Below are positions 34,460 to 42,148 of a stretch of 42,148 bases of DNA, piece by piece. Under the pieces are notes generated by a model that searched no databases, was not told where the DNA came from, and saw only the letters and a list, made by a program, of their open reading frames with translations. The position numbers and the translations under genes were made by a program. Source of the stretch: Streptomyces atratus (lineage in GTDB: Bacteria; Actinomycetota; Actinomycetes; Streptomycetales; Streptomycetaceae); assembly GCF_014648655.1 (NCBI RefSeq), contig NZ_BMRN01000047.1, positions 1-42,148 on the forward strand, in the 5' to 3' direction. Each line of letters opens with the position of its first letter. Position 1 is the stretch's first letter.

Positions 34460-34765
34460 ATGAGCATCACGGGCGGGGGCCAGGGCGGTTGGCCCAGGGC
34501 GCTGGAGCACGCGAGGATGCTGTGCAGATGGCGGGAGGGCCGGCTGCTCGGTGTGTCCCTGGAATCGCGCAGCGCGTACATCCATGAACGCCCCGGAACT
34601 GTGCGACGCTGGCTGCGGGAGCAGACGGCGCTGGCGATGGCGATCATGCACACTGGCCGCGACTAGGGCCTCGCGGTCGACGACAGCATGCTGACGGACG
34701 TGGTCGGCCTGTGCCGCCGGATCGGCCCGGAAGAGGCAAGGAATCTGCTGCACCTCCCGGCTTGA
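34460..34765 (+). pseudogene. Small unknown gene interrupted by an in-frame TAG
   Basis: ATG 34460 opens a frame of 68 residues (GGWPRALEHARMLCRWREGR, LLGVSLESRSAYIHERPGTV, RRWLREQTALAMAIMHTGRD) ending at TAG 34664-34666. The same frame continues with good coding sense for 32 more residues (GLAVDDSMLTDVVGLCRRIG, PEEARNLLHLPA) to a TGA at 34763-34765. The simplest reading is a point mutation to amber in a roughly 101-residue gene. Its helical, Arg-rich make-up could be DNA-binding, but no family is recognised. Confidence 0.5.
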
Positions 34766-35190
34766 TAAGGGCCATGGGCGATTTCCCGGTGGCGATCGCC
34801 GAGCAGTAGTTCTCCGCCGCGGTCTGCCGTATCGGTGGCCAGGTTCCACAACAGCGCTCTGCGAGCCCGCTCGATCAGGTCCCCGTTCTTGCCGTACCTG
34901 CTCCGCGGCGGCCTCAGCATGCCGGGGCGCAGCACGGGCATGGGGTCAGCGATCAGGCCATTGGCACCCGACAGGAACGGGCGGGCCTGGTAGAGAGGGA
35001 CGTCGTCGACCAGGACATCCATGGTGCGGGCGGTTCGCCACAAGGCGAGAGTAAGAAGCAGGGTAGCGGGGACCCATCGGTCCTCGATCTCGTACTTCTC
35101 CTCCTGGATTCCTGTGGTCCCTTCGGCCTCGATGCGGTCCAGGTCCGTCGGGTCGTAGCCGAGCATCGCCTTGACCAGGGACCATGCCAT
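34663..35190 (-). CDS. Hypothetical protein, probably truncated
   Basis: The minus frame from ATG 35190 has clear coding-type codon use down to about 34765: MAWSLVKAMLGYDPTDLDRI, EIEDRWVPATLLLTLALWRT, LYQARPFLSGANGLIADPMP, GDLIERARRALLWNLATDTA. The last 30 or so codons run antisense to the gene at 34460-34765 and are probably not genuine. There is no good ribosome site, so the N-terminus may also be missing. Unknown family. Confidence 0.4.
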   Translation of the reverse strand: MAWSLVKAMLGYDPTDLDRIEAEGTTGIQEEKYEIEDRWVPATLLLTLALWRTARTMDVLVDDVPLYQARPFLSGANGLIADPMPVLRPGMLRPPRSRYGKNGDLIERARRALLWNLATDTADRGGELLLGDRHREIAHGPYQAGRCSRFLASSGPIRRHRPTTSVSMLSSTARP

Positions 35191-35321
35191 CCTTTCGGCA
35201 CGCCGCGCAGTTCTCCGGCCAGCGGCACCGCACGTGGGTCGACTGCCCTCGCGCGGCAGGCTATGGCAATGACGACCGGCTCGGTCGGTCACGGCTGACG
35301 CGCCGCCTTTGGGGCGATCGG

Positions 35322-36080
35322 TCAGCCGCGTCGGCGCAGCAGAGCCGTCGTCGCCACTGAATTGTGCACGGTGAAGGCAATCGTGCCCGGCACAAAGCGG
35401 TCGTCCGACCACAGCAACGGTCTGCCCGCCTGGTCCGTGGCCCGCCGCCGCTCTCGCATCAGTGGCGCGTCGGGAGCGCAGCCGAGCAGGCGGGCATCGT
35501 CGGCCTCGGCGTGGACGAGGTCAATGGTGTGTTCCGTGTCCGCGAACACCACTCCCTCCTCCGTCAGCGACTCGGTGTGCGACATCGCATCGTGCTCAAG
35601 GCGGGCGATCATGGCACCGATGTGCTCGGGGTAGAGGGTCCGCTCGATCATGATCGGAACACGCGACAGCGTCCGTAGCCGCAGCACCCGGTAGATCTGC
35701 GCCCCAGGCTCGAGGCCGAGTTGCTCGCACTCCGACGGGTTGGCCGGACAGCTTTCGATGTCGATCGTGCGGCCGCCCGGTTCCTCTCCGAGCGCGCGTG
35801 CCCAGCGGGTGAAGCTCAGCAGTTCGAAGAAGCTCTGGGTGCGTGCGGTGCCGAGCACGACGCGCCGCGTCCCCCGTCTGGACGTGACCAGGCCGTTGGC
35901 GCGTAGCACTGCCAGCGCCTGACGGACGGTGCCGCGTGACACGCCGTACTGCTGGGCGAGCTGTTCCTCGCTGGGCAGCCGGCCATCCGACCCGAAGGAG
36001 CCGGCGGTTATGGCCTCACGCAAGTCGGCCGCCAACCGTCGATACCGGGCTCCGGTGGTGCCGCCCCCCGCGACCGCCAT
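35322..36080 (-). CDS. GntR-family (HutC/UTRA) transcriptional regulator
   Basis: A 252-residue regulator with an N-terminal winged HTH (RLPSEEQLAQQYGVSRGTVR, about residues 35-54, then ALAVLRANGLVTSRRGTRRV) and a C-terminal UTRA ligand-binding domain (IYRVLRLRTLSRVPIMIERT, LYPEHIG, PLLWSDDRFVPGTIAFTVHN). It is divergent from the ABC importer operon at 36297, and UTRA regulators usually repress the adjacent uptake/catabolic operon until a ligand, often a phosphonate, sugar or amino acid derivative, binds. The palindrome at 36258 is a good operator candidate. Start ATG 36080 (MAVAGGGTTGARYRRLAADL). Confidence 0.92.
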   Translation of the reverse strand: MAVAGGGTTGARYRRLAADLREAITAGSFGSDGRLPSEEQLAQQYGVSRGTVRQALAVLRANGLVTSRRGTRRVVLGTARTQSFFELLSFTRWARALGEEPGGRTIDIESCPANPSECEQLGLEPGAQIYRVLRLRTLSRVPIMIERTLYPEHIGAMIARLEHDAMSHTESLTEEGVVFADTEHTIDLVHAEADDARLLGCAPDAPLMRERRRATDQAGRPLLWSDDRFVPGTIAFTVHNSVATTALLRRRG

Positions 36081-36296
36081 GTCGTTCTCCTTCGCTCAGC
36101 CGCCCATTGATGCTCTGACGTGACCCTATCCACTCACCGGGCCTGGCTCACCGGCCGGGCGTTCTCGCTGCGTGGTCTGCGCATGTCTTCCCGAGAGGCT
36201 CATCGGCCCGTTCCTCGGCGTTCATCCTCCATACACGGCCCCCCGAAGTAATGGGCCAAGTTGTACAGCCAACTTTTGCCCTTTCGGGAGACCCTT
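36081..36296. promoter_or_regulatory. Divergent control region, GntR gene / ABC operon
   Basis: A 216-base gap between the regulator and the substrate-binding protein gene. It holds the operator candidate and the CGGGAG ribosome site for GTG 36297. No unambiguous promoter is visible. Confidence 0.5.
36258..36275. promoter_or_regulatory. Candidate GntR operator palindrome
   Basis: AAGTTG-TACAGC-CAACTT is a perfect 6-base-arm inverted repeat with a 6-base centre, and flanking GGGC/GCCC bases extend the symmetry. It lies 21 bases before the GTG start of the first operon gene, where a bound repressor would block transcription. Confidence 0.6.
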
Positions 36297-37454
36297 GTGA
36301 GACTGCACTACGTTCGCTCGGCGGGCCTTGCCTGCTTCCTTGCCATGGCCGCGCTCGGGCTCACTGCATGCGGACTGACCAGCACAAACGATGTCAGCGG
36401 CAGCGACGGCAAGGCCGCGGCCGCCACCTCGGCAAAGGACTTCGGCGGCATGGACGCCCTCGTCGCTGCCGCGAAGAAGGAGGGCAAGTTGAACGCCATC
36501 GCCCTTCCTCGCGACTGGGCGAACTACGGCGAGATCATCGACACCTTCGAGAAGAAGTACGGGATCAAGGTCGAAGTCGAGAACCCCGACGCCTCCAGCC
36601 AGGACGAGATCACCGCGGCCACCTCCCGCAAGGGCCAGGACCGGTCTCCGGACGTCATCGACGTGGGCAGCGCCTTCGCCGTCAGCGCGGCCGAGCAGAA
36701 CGTACTGGCGCCGTACCGGGTCAGTGCGTTCAACCAGATCCCGAAGACGCAGAAGGACTCCCAGGCCCGCTGGTACAACGACTTCGGCGGCTATGTCTCG
36801 ATCGGCTGTGACGCGAAGCGCGTCAAGAAGTGCCCCAAGACCTTCGCCGACCTGATGGATCCGCAGTACAAGGGTCAGGTCGCGCTGACCGGCAACCCCA
36901 CGAAGTCCAGCTCGGCCTTCGGCGCCGTGTACGCCTCGTCCCTTGCCCGCAAGGGTTCCTTCGACGACATCAAGCCCGGCCTGGACTTCTTCGCCGACCT
37001 GAAGAAGGCCGGCAACTTCAACCCTGTCGAGTCGAGCCCTGCGACCATTCAGAAGGGCGAGACGCCGATCAGCATCACCTGGGACTACCTCAACACCGGG
37101 TACGCGGACGATCTCCGCGCCAAGGGCGTCGACTGGAAGGTCAGCGTCCCGTCCGACGGCGCGTACGCCGAGTACTACTCGCAGGCGATCGTGAAGTGGG
37201 CGCCGCACCCGGCCGCGGCCCGACTGTGGCAGGAGTTCCTGTACAGCCCCGAGGGCCAGAACCTGTGGCTCAAGGGCCACGCCCGCCCGGTGCTGATGCC
37301 GGCGATGCAGCAGTCCGGGACTCTCGACGCGGCCCTCGCCGCCAAACTCCCGCAGACACCCGGCAATGGCAGGATCGCCTTCCCGACCGAGGGCCAGATC
37401 AGCAAGGCCAAGCAGGCCGTCGTCCAGGGCTGGGCCCAGGCAGTCGCCGGATGA
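36297..37454 (+). CDS. ABC transporter substrate-binding lipoprotein (iron/2-aminoethylphosphonate type)
   Basis: A 385-residue secreted binding protein. The N-terminus is a lipoprotein signal with lipobox LTAC at residues 22-25, so Cys25 is lipidated. The mature part is a type II periplasmic-binding fold of the Fe3+/polyamine/2-aminoethylphosphonate group: IALPRDWANYGEIIDTFEKK, YGIKVEVENPDASSQDEI, DVIDVGSAFA, YVSIGCDA, PKTFADLMDPQYKGQVALTG, SITWDYLNTGY, EFLYSPEGQNLWLKGHARPV. Start GTG 36297 is supported by GGGAG and by the signal peptide beginning at this point; the upstream TTG 36261 lies in the operator. First gene of a six-gene operon with its permeases, ATPase and two phosphatases. Confidence 0.92.
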   Translation: MRLHYVRSAGLACFLAMAALGLTACGLTSTNDVSGSDGKAAAATSAKDFGGMDALVAAAKKEGKLNAIALPRDWANYGEIIDTFEKKYGIKVEVENPDASSQDEITAATSRKGQDRSPDVIDVGSAFAVSAAEQNVLAPYRVSAFNQIPKTQKDSQARWYNDFGGYVSIGCDAKRVKKCPKTFADLMDPQYKGQVALTGNPTKSSSAFGAVYASSLARKGSFDDIKPGLDFFADLKKAGNFNPVESSPATIQKGETPISITWDYLNTGYADDLRAKGVDWKVSVPSDGAYAEYYSQAIVKWAPHPAAARLWQEFLYSPEGQNLWLKGHARPVLMPAMQQSGTLDAALAAKLPQTPGNGRIAFPTEGQISKAKQAVVQGWAQAVAG

Positions 37455-38377
37455 GCGCCATCCAGACGGCCGGGGGCGACAGCCGGACCCGCTCCTACGG
37501 CAGCAAGGCCGGCCTCGGGCCGCCCCGGCGGCGCGTCCCGCGCGTGGCGGGCTGGCTCGGTGCCGCGCCGCTGCTCGTCTTCACCGCCGTGGTGTTCGGC
37601 CTGGTTCTCGGGACGATGATGGTCGGCGCCTTCACGACGCCGGAGTCCGCGCCCGGAGGAGCCCGCCTCACCGGCGCGAACATGAGCGCCTCGCTGCACG
37701 GCCCCTACCTGACCGCGTTGATCGGCAGCGTCAAGCTGTCCGCCGTCTCCGCGTTGATCGCCACCGTGGTCGGTCTGCCGATCGCCCACGTGGTCGTGAC
37801 CTCGCGCTTCCGAGCCCTGCGCGAGGCGGTCCTGGCCGCATCGGGCGTACTGGCGAACTTCGGCGGTGTGCCGCTCGCATTCGCATTCGTGGCCACGCTC
37901 GGCAACGCCGGCGTCCTGACGAGCCAATTCCACTTGCTCAGCCACGGCTGGAACCTGTACAGCTTCTGGGGTCTGACCTTGGTCTACCTTTACTTCCTGA
38001 TTCCGCTCATGGTGCTCACGCTCACCCCGGCTCTGGAGGGGTTGCGGCGGCAGTGGCGGGAAGCCGCCCGCAACAACCGCGCGAACACCTTCCGGTACTG
38101 GACGCATGTCGCGCTGCCGATCCTCATGCCATCGCTGCTCGGCGGCTATGTGCTGCTGTTCGGCACCGCGTTCAGCGCCTACGCGACCGCCGCGGCGATG
38201 GTCGGCAGCTCGGTACCGCTGGTCACCATGCAGATCGCGGACGCGCTGTCCGGGAACGTCCTGGTCGGCCAGGGCAACGTCGCACTCGCGCTCGGTGTCG
38301 ACATGGTGCTGGTCGCGGGGCTCATCGTGGCCATTCAGCTGCCGCTGCAACGCAGGAGCGCGCGATGGCTCGCCTGA
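37451..38377 (+). CDS. ABC transporter permease 1
   Basis: A 308-residue inner-membrane permease with six predicted helices (for example LGAAPLLVFTAVVFGLVLGT near residue 40 and LYSFWGLTLVYLYFLIPLMV in the middle). The EAA loop reads REAARNNRANTFRYWTHVAL followed by PIL, where the usual Gly is Asn/Arg-rich. Its ATG overlaps the binding-protein stop (ATGA), and it overlaps the next permease by 13 bases. It pairs with permease 2 to form the membrane channel. Confidence 0.92.
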   Translation: MSAIQTAGGDSRTRSYGSKAGLGPPRRRVPRVAGWLGAAPLLVFTAVVFGLVLGTMMVGAFTTPESAPGGARLTGANMSASLHGPYLTALIGSVKLSAVSALIATVVGLPIAHVVVTSRFRALREAVLAASGVLANFGGVPLAFAFVATLGNAGVLTSQFHLLSHGWNLYSFWGLTLVYLYFLIPLMVLTLTPALEGLRRQWREAARNNRANTFRYWTHVALPILMPSLLGGYVLLFGTAFSAYATAAAMVGSSVPLVTMQIADALSGNVLVGQGNVALALGVDMVLVAGLIVAIQLPLQRRSARWLA

Positions 38378-39192
38378 CCACGCCCCGATACGGGCGCGCC
38401 GCCGTGTTGTTGCTCACCGGTGCGTACTTCCTCGTCCCGCTCGCATGCGCCGTCGCCTTCAGTACCGGCGTCGGTGTCCCAGGCCAGCACATCGGCTTCG
38501 AGGCCTACACCGGTATCTTCACCGCCGGCGGCTTCACCGACAGTCTCGCTCTGACCCTGAAGCTGGCCACCGCCACCATCGTGCTCGTTCTGGGTCTGCT
38601 CGTGCCCGCTCTGGTCACAGTACGGCTGGCCGCGCCACGCCTGCGCACACTCGTCGAGATCGTGTGCCTGCTGCCGCTGGTCGTACCCGCTGTCGCCCTG
38701 GTCGCCGGATTCAGCGCGGTGCTGCGCTGGGGATCGGACCATGTCGCCGGTACGCCGCTCTTCCAAGCCCTGGTCGCGCTCCAGAATCCGGACTTCCCCC
38801 TCGTCCTGGTTCTCGCGTACACGCTGATGGCGCTGCCGCTGGCGTACCGCACGCTCGACACCGGGCTCGCGGCCATCGACCTGCGCATGCTCGTCGAGGC
38901 CGCCCGGGCCTGCCGGGCACCATGGTCCCGCACCCTCCTGCACGTGGTACTGCCCAACCTGCGCGGGGCGCTGCTCAACACGGCGTTCCTGACCCTGGCG
39001 CTGGTGCTCGGCGAGTACACCGTCGCCGCGATCCTCGGCTACCAGCCCTTCGCCGTGTGGATCCTCGCCATCAGCGGCTCGCAGGCCCAGATGTCGGTGG
39101 CCGTGTCGGTGATGGGCCTGCTCGTCACCTGGATGCTGCTGCTGGCCGTCGCCACAGCCGGACGCGCTCGCCGCCCCAAGGAGACCTCATGA
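38365..39192 (+). CDS. ABC transporter permease 2
   Basis: A 275-residue permease with six helices (YFLVPLACAVAFSTGVGVPG at the start, TIVLVLGLLVPALVTVRLAA, IVCLLPLVVPAVALVAGFSA, VLVLAYTLMALPLAYRTLD). The EAA loop is VEAARACRAPWSRTLLHVVL followed by PNL. ATG 38365 has an AGGAG ribosome site inside the previous gene. Family is the second permease of iron/2-AEP-type importers. Confidence 0.92.
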   Translation: MARLTTPRYGRAAVLLLTGAYFLVPLACAVAFSTGVGVPGQHIGFEAYTGIFTAGGFTDSLALTLKLATATIVLVLGLLVPALVTVRLAAPRLRTLVEIVCLLPLVVPAVALVAGFSAVLRWGSDHVAGTPLFQALVALQNPDFPLVLVLAYTLMALPLAYRTLDTGLAAIDLRMLVEAARACRAPWSRTLLHVVLPNLRGALLNTAFLTLALVLGEYTVAAILGYQPFAVWILAISGSQAQMSVAVSVMGLLVTWMLLLAVATAGRARRPKETS

Positions 39193-40325
39193 CCGACCTG
39201 ACAAGCACTCTCGAAACCATCAGCCGGACGCGGACCGGTGCCACCGTCGAGTTCCGCGGGCTGCAACGCTCATTCGGCGCCACGACGGCGCTGGACGGTC
39301 TGGACCTGACGGTCGAGCCGGGCGAACTCGTGGCACTGCTCGGCCCGTCCGGTTGCGGCAAGACCACCGCACTGCGGACCCTCGCCGGATTCGAGCGGCC
39401 CGACTCGGGCACGTTGCTCGTGGACGGCGAGGACATCACGGGCGTCCCCGCCCACCGCCGCGACGTGGGCATGGTGTTCCAGTCCTACAGCCTCTTTCCG
39501 CACCTGACGGCCATCGACAACGTCGCCTTCGGGCTGCGGATGAGTGGTGTCGGCAAAGCCGCGCGGCGGGCCCGCTCAGCCGAACTCCTGGAGCTGGTCG
39601 GCCTGCCGCAGCACGCCGGCCGCTTCCCGCATCAACTGTCCGGAGGCCAGCAGCAGCGGATCGCCCTGGCGCGGGCTCTGGCACTGCGGCCACGCGTGCT
39701 GCTGCTCGACGAGCCGCTGTCGGCGCTCGACGCACAGGTACGCCTGACGCTCCGCGAGGAGATCCGCCGTCTCCAGCAGCAACTGGGCATCACCACCCTG
39801 TTCGTGACACACGATCAGGAGGAGGCCCTGTCCATGGCCGACCGGGTCGCGGTGATGCGTGCCGGAAGACTGGAGCAGTGCGCACCTCCGGCGGAACTGT
39901 ACGAACACCCTGCGACCGCGTTCGTCGCCGAGTTCGTGGGCGTGATGAGCCGGATCCCGGCCCGGTCCGGGGCGGACGACGGGACCGTGGACGCGCTCGG
40001 CCGCACGCTGCCCGTCCACGGGAGGCTTCCGGGCGCCGCCGAGGTCGCCGGTGGAACGGGTGAAGTGGACGTCCTGGTACGGCCGGAGGCCATCGAGGTC
40101 ACGGCGGACGGCAAGGGCACGTCCCGCATCGTGGGGGCGACGTTCCTGGGCGCGACGACGCGGCTGACCGTGCGGCTGACCGACGGCGGCGAGGTGATGA
40201 CCGATGTGCCGACCCACGCCATGGCCACTCTCCCGGTCGGTGCGCCGGTGACGCTGACACTGCCGGACCGCCCCGTGCTCGTGGATCGCCACCGCCGAGG
40301 AAACAGTGGTCGCGACGGGAGCTGA
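39189..40325 (+). CDS. ABC transporter ATP-binding protein
   Basis: A 378-residue ATPase. Walker A GPSGCGKTT, Q-loop MVFQSYSLFPHL, signature LSGGQQQRIALARAL, Walker B VLLLDEPLSALD, H-loop FVTHDQEEALSMADRVAV. The last 110 residues form a TOBE domain (VLVRPEAIEVTADG, GATFLGATTRLTVRL), as in PotA/FbpC/PhnT-type importers, where it can mediate regulation. Start ATG 39189 overlaps the permease stop. It energises uptake with the two permeases. Confidence 0.94.
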   Translation: MTDLTSTLETISRTRTGATVEFRGLQRSFGATTALDGLDLTVEPGELVALLGPSGCGKTTALRTLAGFERPDSGTLLVDGEDITGVPAHRRDVGMVFQSYSLFPHLTAIDNVAFGLRMSGVGKAARRARSAELLELVGLPQHAGRFPHQLSGGQQQRIALARALALRPRVLLLDEPLSALDAQVRLTLREEIRRLQQQLGITTLFVTHDQEEALSMADRVAVMRAGRLEQCAPPAELYEHPATAFVAEFVGVMSRIPARSGADDGTVDALGRTLPVHGRLPGAAEVAGGTGEVDVLVRPEAIEVTADGKGTSRIVGATFLGATTRLTVRLTDGGEVMTDVPTHAMATLPVGAPVTLTLPDRPVLVDRHRRGNSGRDGS

Positions 40326-40448
40326 CGGTTCCCGCCGGCGCCCGGCCGGACGACGCCGTCGATTCGGACCAATCCACCTGCCGCCCGGCAGCCGACGCGC
40401 AGAGCCCGCGCCTTTGCCCGTTCGCCACACACACTGGAGAAACTCACC

Positions 40449-41138
40449 TTGAACCATCGCATTGCAGCGCCCGGCCTTCCCGCTGCCGTCCTGTTCGACA
40501 TGGACGGCACGCTCGTCGACACCGAACGGCTGTGGTGGGCCACAGCGGAACAGGTCGCCGACAGGATCGGGCGGCCACTGACCGACGCGGACATGCCTCA
40601 TGTGCTGGGCCGCCCGGCCGCGCACACCGCCGCCCACCTGCACCGCACCGGCGGCCCGGCGGCCCCCGACCTCGCCACGCTCGCCACCGAGCTGGATGTT
40701 GCCTTCGCCGCCCGTGTGGCCCGCGAGATCGTCCCGCGCCCGGGCGTACTGCGCCTGCTGAACGAACTGGCCGCGGCAGGCGTGCCCGCGGCGATCGTCT
40801 CCGCTTCGCCGCGCCATGTCGTTGACCTGGTATGCAGGGCGCTGGGTGAGGACCGGTTCGCTCTGACCGTCGCAGTCGAGGACACCGCCCGCACGAAGCC
40901 CGCGCCCGACCCCTACCTCGCCGCGGCCGCCGCCCTGGGCGTCGAACCGCATGCGTGCGTGGTCGTCGAGGACACGCCCACGGGGGTCGCCGCGGCCGAG
41001 GCCGCCGGGTGCACGGTGCTGGCCGTGCCCTCCACCGTACCGATCCAGCCCGCGGCCAACCGGACCGTCCTCCGCTCCCTGGAGCGCGCTGACCTGTCCC
41101 TGCTCGCCTCCCTCCTCACGTCAGCGGAAAGGAACTAA
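40449..41138 (+). CDS. HAD-superfamily phosphatase
   Basis: A 229-residue HAD hydrolase of the beta-phosphoglucomutase/phosphatase subgroup: motif I FDMDGTLVDTE (Asp17 nucleophile, Asp19), an alpha-helical cap (about 25-95), motif II IVSAS, motif III Lys in RTKPAPDPYL and motif IV VVVEDTPTGV. It starts at TTG 40449 behind GGAGA, 123 bases after the ATPase gene. It may remove phosphate from the imported or hydrolysed compound. It lacks clear markers of phosphonoacetaldehyde hydrolase, so a phosphonatase label is not justified. Confidence 0.88.
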   Translation: MNHRIAAPGLPAAVLFDMDGTLVDTERLWWATAEQVADRIGRPLTDADMPHVLGRPAAHTAAHLHRTGGPAAPDLATLATELDVAFAARVAREIVPRPGVLRLLNELAAAGVPAAIVSASPRHVVDLVCRALGEDRFALTVAVEDTARTKPAPDPYLAAAAALGVEPHACVVVEDTPTGVAAAEAAGCTVLAVPSTVPIQPAANRTVLRSLERADLSLLASLLTSAERN

Positions 41139-41142
41139 CGCT

Positions 41143-42148
41143 ATGGACGACATCCGGCACGTGGTGATCCTGATGCAGGAGAACCGCAGCTTCGATCACT
41201 ACTTCGGCACACTGAACGGCGTACGCGGCTTCGACGACCGCCAGGCCCTGACGTTCCCGAACGGCAACAGCGTCTTTCGCCAGCCCACCCTGGCCCGGCC
41301 CGACGGCGGTCATCTGCTGCCTTACCGTATGGACTCCACGAAGTTCAACGCGCAAAACGCCGACGGCCTGCCGCACGACTGGGAGAGCGGTCACGAGGCC
41401 ATCAACAACGGCGCGATGAACCGCTGGACGTCCGCCAAGGGCGAGCAGAGCATGGGCTACCTCACCCGTGACGACATCCCCTACCAGTACGCGCTGGCTG
41501 ACGCCTTCACGCTGTGCGACGCGTACTTCTGCTCACTGGCCGGGCCCACCAGCCCCAACCGCCTCTACTTGTGGACCGGCACGGTCGGCCCGGGCCGCGA
41601 CGGTACGACGGGCCCGTGGATCGACAACACTCCGCTGCCCGAAAGCCCGGTCTGTGACTGGACCACCTACGCAGAGCGCCTGTCGGCCGCCGACATCACC
41701 TGGCGCGTCTACCACACGCCTGGTCTGGACGAGCGCTACGGCAACTACGAGGACAACGCCCTTGAGTACTTCGGACAGTTCCACACCTTCGACAAGGACG
41801 ACCCGCGTTACATCAACGCGATGACGAAGTGGGACCTGTCGGCGTTCGACGCGCACTGCAAGGACGGCACCTTGCCGACGGTGTCCTGGCTGGTCTCGCC
41901 CTACCTGTTCTGCGAGCATCCGACCGCCAGCCCCGCCTATGGCGCGCATTGGGTGAACACCGCTCTTCAGTCGCTGTTCGCGAACCCGGAGGTGTGGCGG
42001 CACACGGTGTTCCTCGTGATGTACGACGAGAACGACGGCTACTTCGACCACGTGGTGCCGCCGTCCCCGCCCGCGGGGACCCCTGAGGAGTTCGTGGACG
42101 GGCAGCCGATCGGGCTGGGCAACCGTGTCCCGCTGTGGGTGATATCGC
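41143..42148 (+). CDS. Phospholipase C/acid phosphatase-type phosphoesterase (runs off the window)
   Basis: Starts ATG 41143, 4 bases after the HAD stop (ribosome site GGAAAGGA), and remains open for 335 codons to the window end. The start IRHVVILMQENRSFDHYFGT is the catalytic N-terminus of the phosphoesterase family that includes non-haemolytic phospholipases C and AcpA (Glu, Asn and Asp ligands). Later landmarks are LCDAYFCSLAGPTSPNRLYL, TVSWLVSPY and VFLVMYDENDGYFDHVVPP. Relatives usually carry a Tat signal of 30-45 residues; here the catalytic domain begins at residue 1, so the protein appears cytoplasmic. With the importer and HAD gene this suggests uptake and internal hydrolysis of a phosphodiester. 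The C-terminus lies outside the window. Confidence 0.88.
   Translation, partial: MDDIRHVVILMQENRSFDHYFGTLNGVRGFDDRQALTFPNGNSVFRQPTLARPDGGHLLPYRMDSTKFNAQNADGLPHDWESGHEAINNGAMNRWTSAKGEQSMGYLTRDDIPYQYALADAFTLCDAYFCSLAGPTSPNRLYLWTGTVGPGRDGTTGPWIDNTPLPESPVCDWTTYAERLSAADITWRVYHTPGLDERYGNYEDNALEYFGQFHTFDKDDPRYINAMTKWDLSAFDAHCKDGTLPTVSWLVSPYLFCEHPTASPAYGAHWVNTALQSLFANPEVWRHTVFLVMYDENDGYFDHVVPPSPPAGTPEEFVDGQPIGLGNRVPLWVIS

Noticed and set aside
38106..40325. 739-codon plus-strand open frame
   Set aside because: The first half is an out-of-frame reading of the permease genes; only the part from ATG 39189 is the ABC ATPase.

Overview
The base composition (high GC with strong GC at third codon positions), frequent GTG starts, and the gene families present (streptomycete-type gas vesicle genes, Asp23/AmaP operon, CsbD, P450 with its own ferredoxin and reductase) point to a Streptomyces or close actinomycete. 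The density of decayed insertion sequences (fragments of at least eight families) and broken genes suggests a chromosome arm or an integrated plasmid region rather than the conserved core. The genus and location are inference.

Layout. 1-0.4 kb: nested IS3 remnants. 0.8-3.6 kb: a compact ferredoxin, ferredoxin reductase and cytochrome P450 operon. 3.6-9.7 kb: accessory stress-type genes (csbD, a DJ-1/PfpI-like protein without its catalytic Cys, a frameshifted VOC protein, hemerythrin) mixed with IS110 and IS5 remnants. 9.8-13.2 kb: an Asp23/AmaP envelope-stress operon with a divergent partner. 13.2-19.9 kb: an orphan gas vesicle block (frameshifted gvpG, then gvpY and gvpZ) surrounded by IS256, IS30, ISL3 and IS630 remnants and flanked by two inverted paralogues of a 51-residue membrane protein. 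20.4-24.5 kb: a gas vesicle cluster in the order gvpO-A-F-G-J-L-S-K followed by a csbD gene. 24.7-26.9 kb: a haem-oxygenase-like di-iron enzyme behind a good sigmaB-type promoter, a CDGSH iron-sulfur protein and a HemK-like methyltransferase. 26.9-29.2 kb: decayed genes, including a second, broken copy of the csbD locus. 29.2-35.2 kb: a plasmid-like remnant (PAS fragment, probable relaxase C-terminus, iteron-like repeats, SMI1/KNR4 protein, zinc-ribbon protein, unknowns). 35.3-42.1 kb: an intact GntR-controlled operon with a four-gene ABC importer of the iron/2-aminoethylphosphonate type, a HAD phosphatase and a phospholipase C/acid phosphatase-like phosphoesterase that runs off the window.

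How the parts fit. The centre reads as a stress island: the gas vesicle, Asp23/AmaP, CsbD, hemerythrin and di-iron genes are the kind that streptomycetes control through osmotic or general-stress sigma factors, and two exact GNNT-N14-16-GGGTAY promoter matches are present. The most unusual structural points are the separation of gvpYZ (with a divergent extra gvpG) from the gvpOAFGJLSK cluster, the acidic/histone-H1-like make-up of GvpY, the duplicated csbD locus on both sides of the island, and the repeated pattern of IS remnants that keep both ends but have lost their middle. The right end is a separate, healthy catabolic operon, probably for an organophosphorus nutrient.
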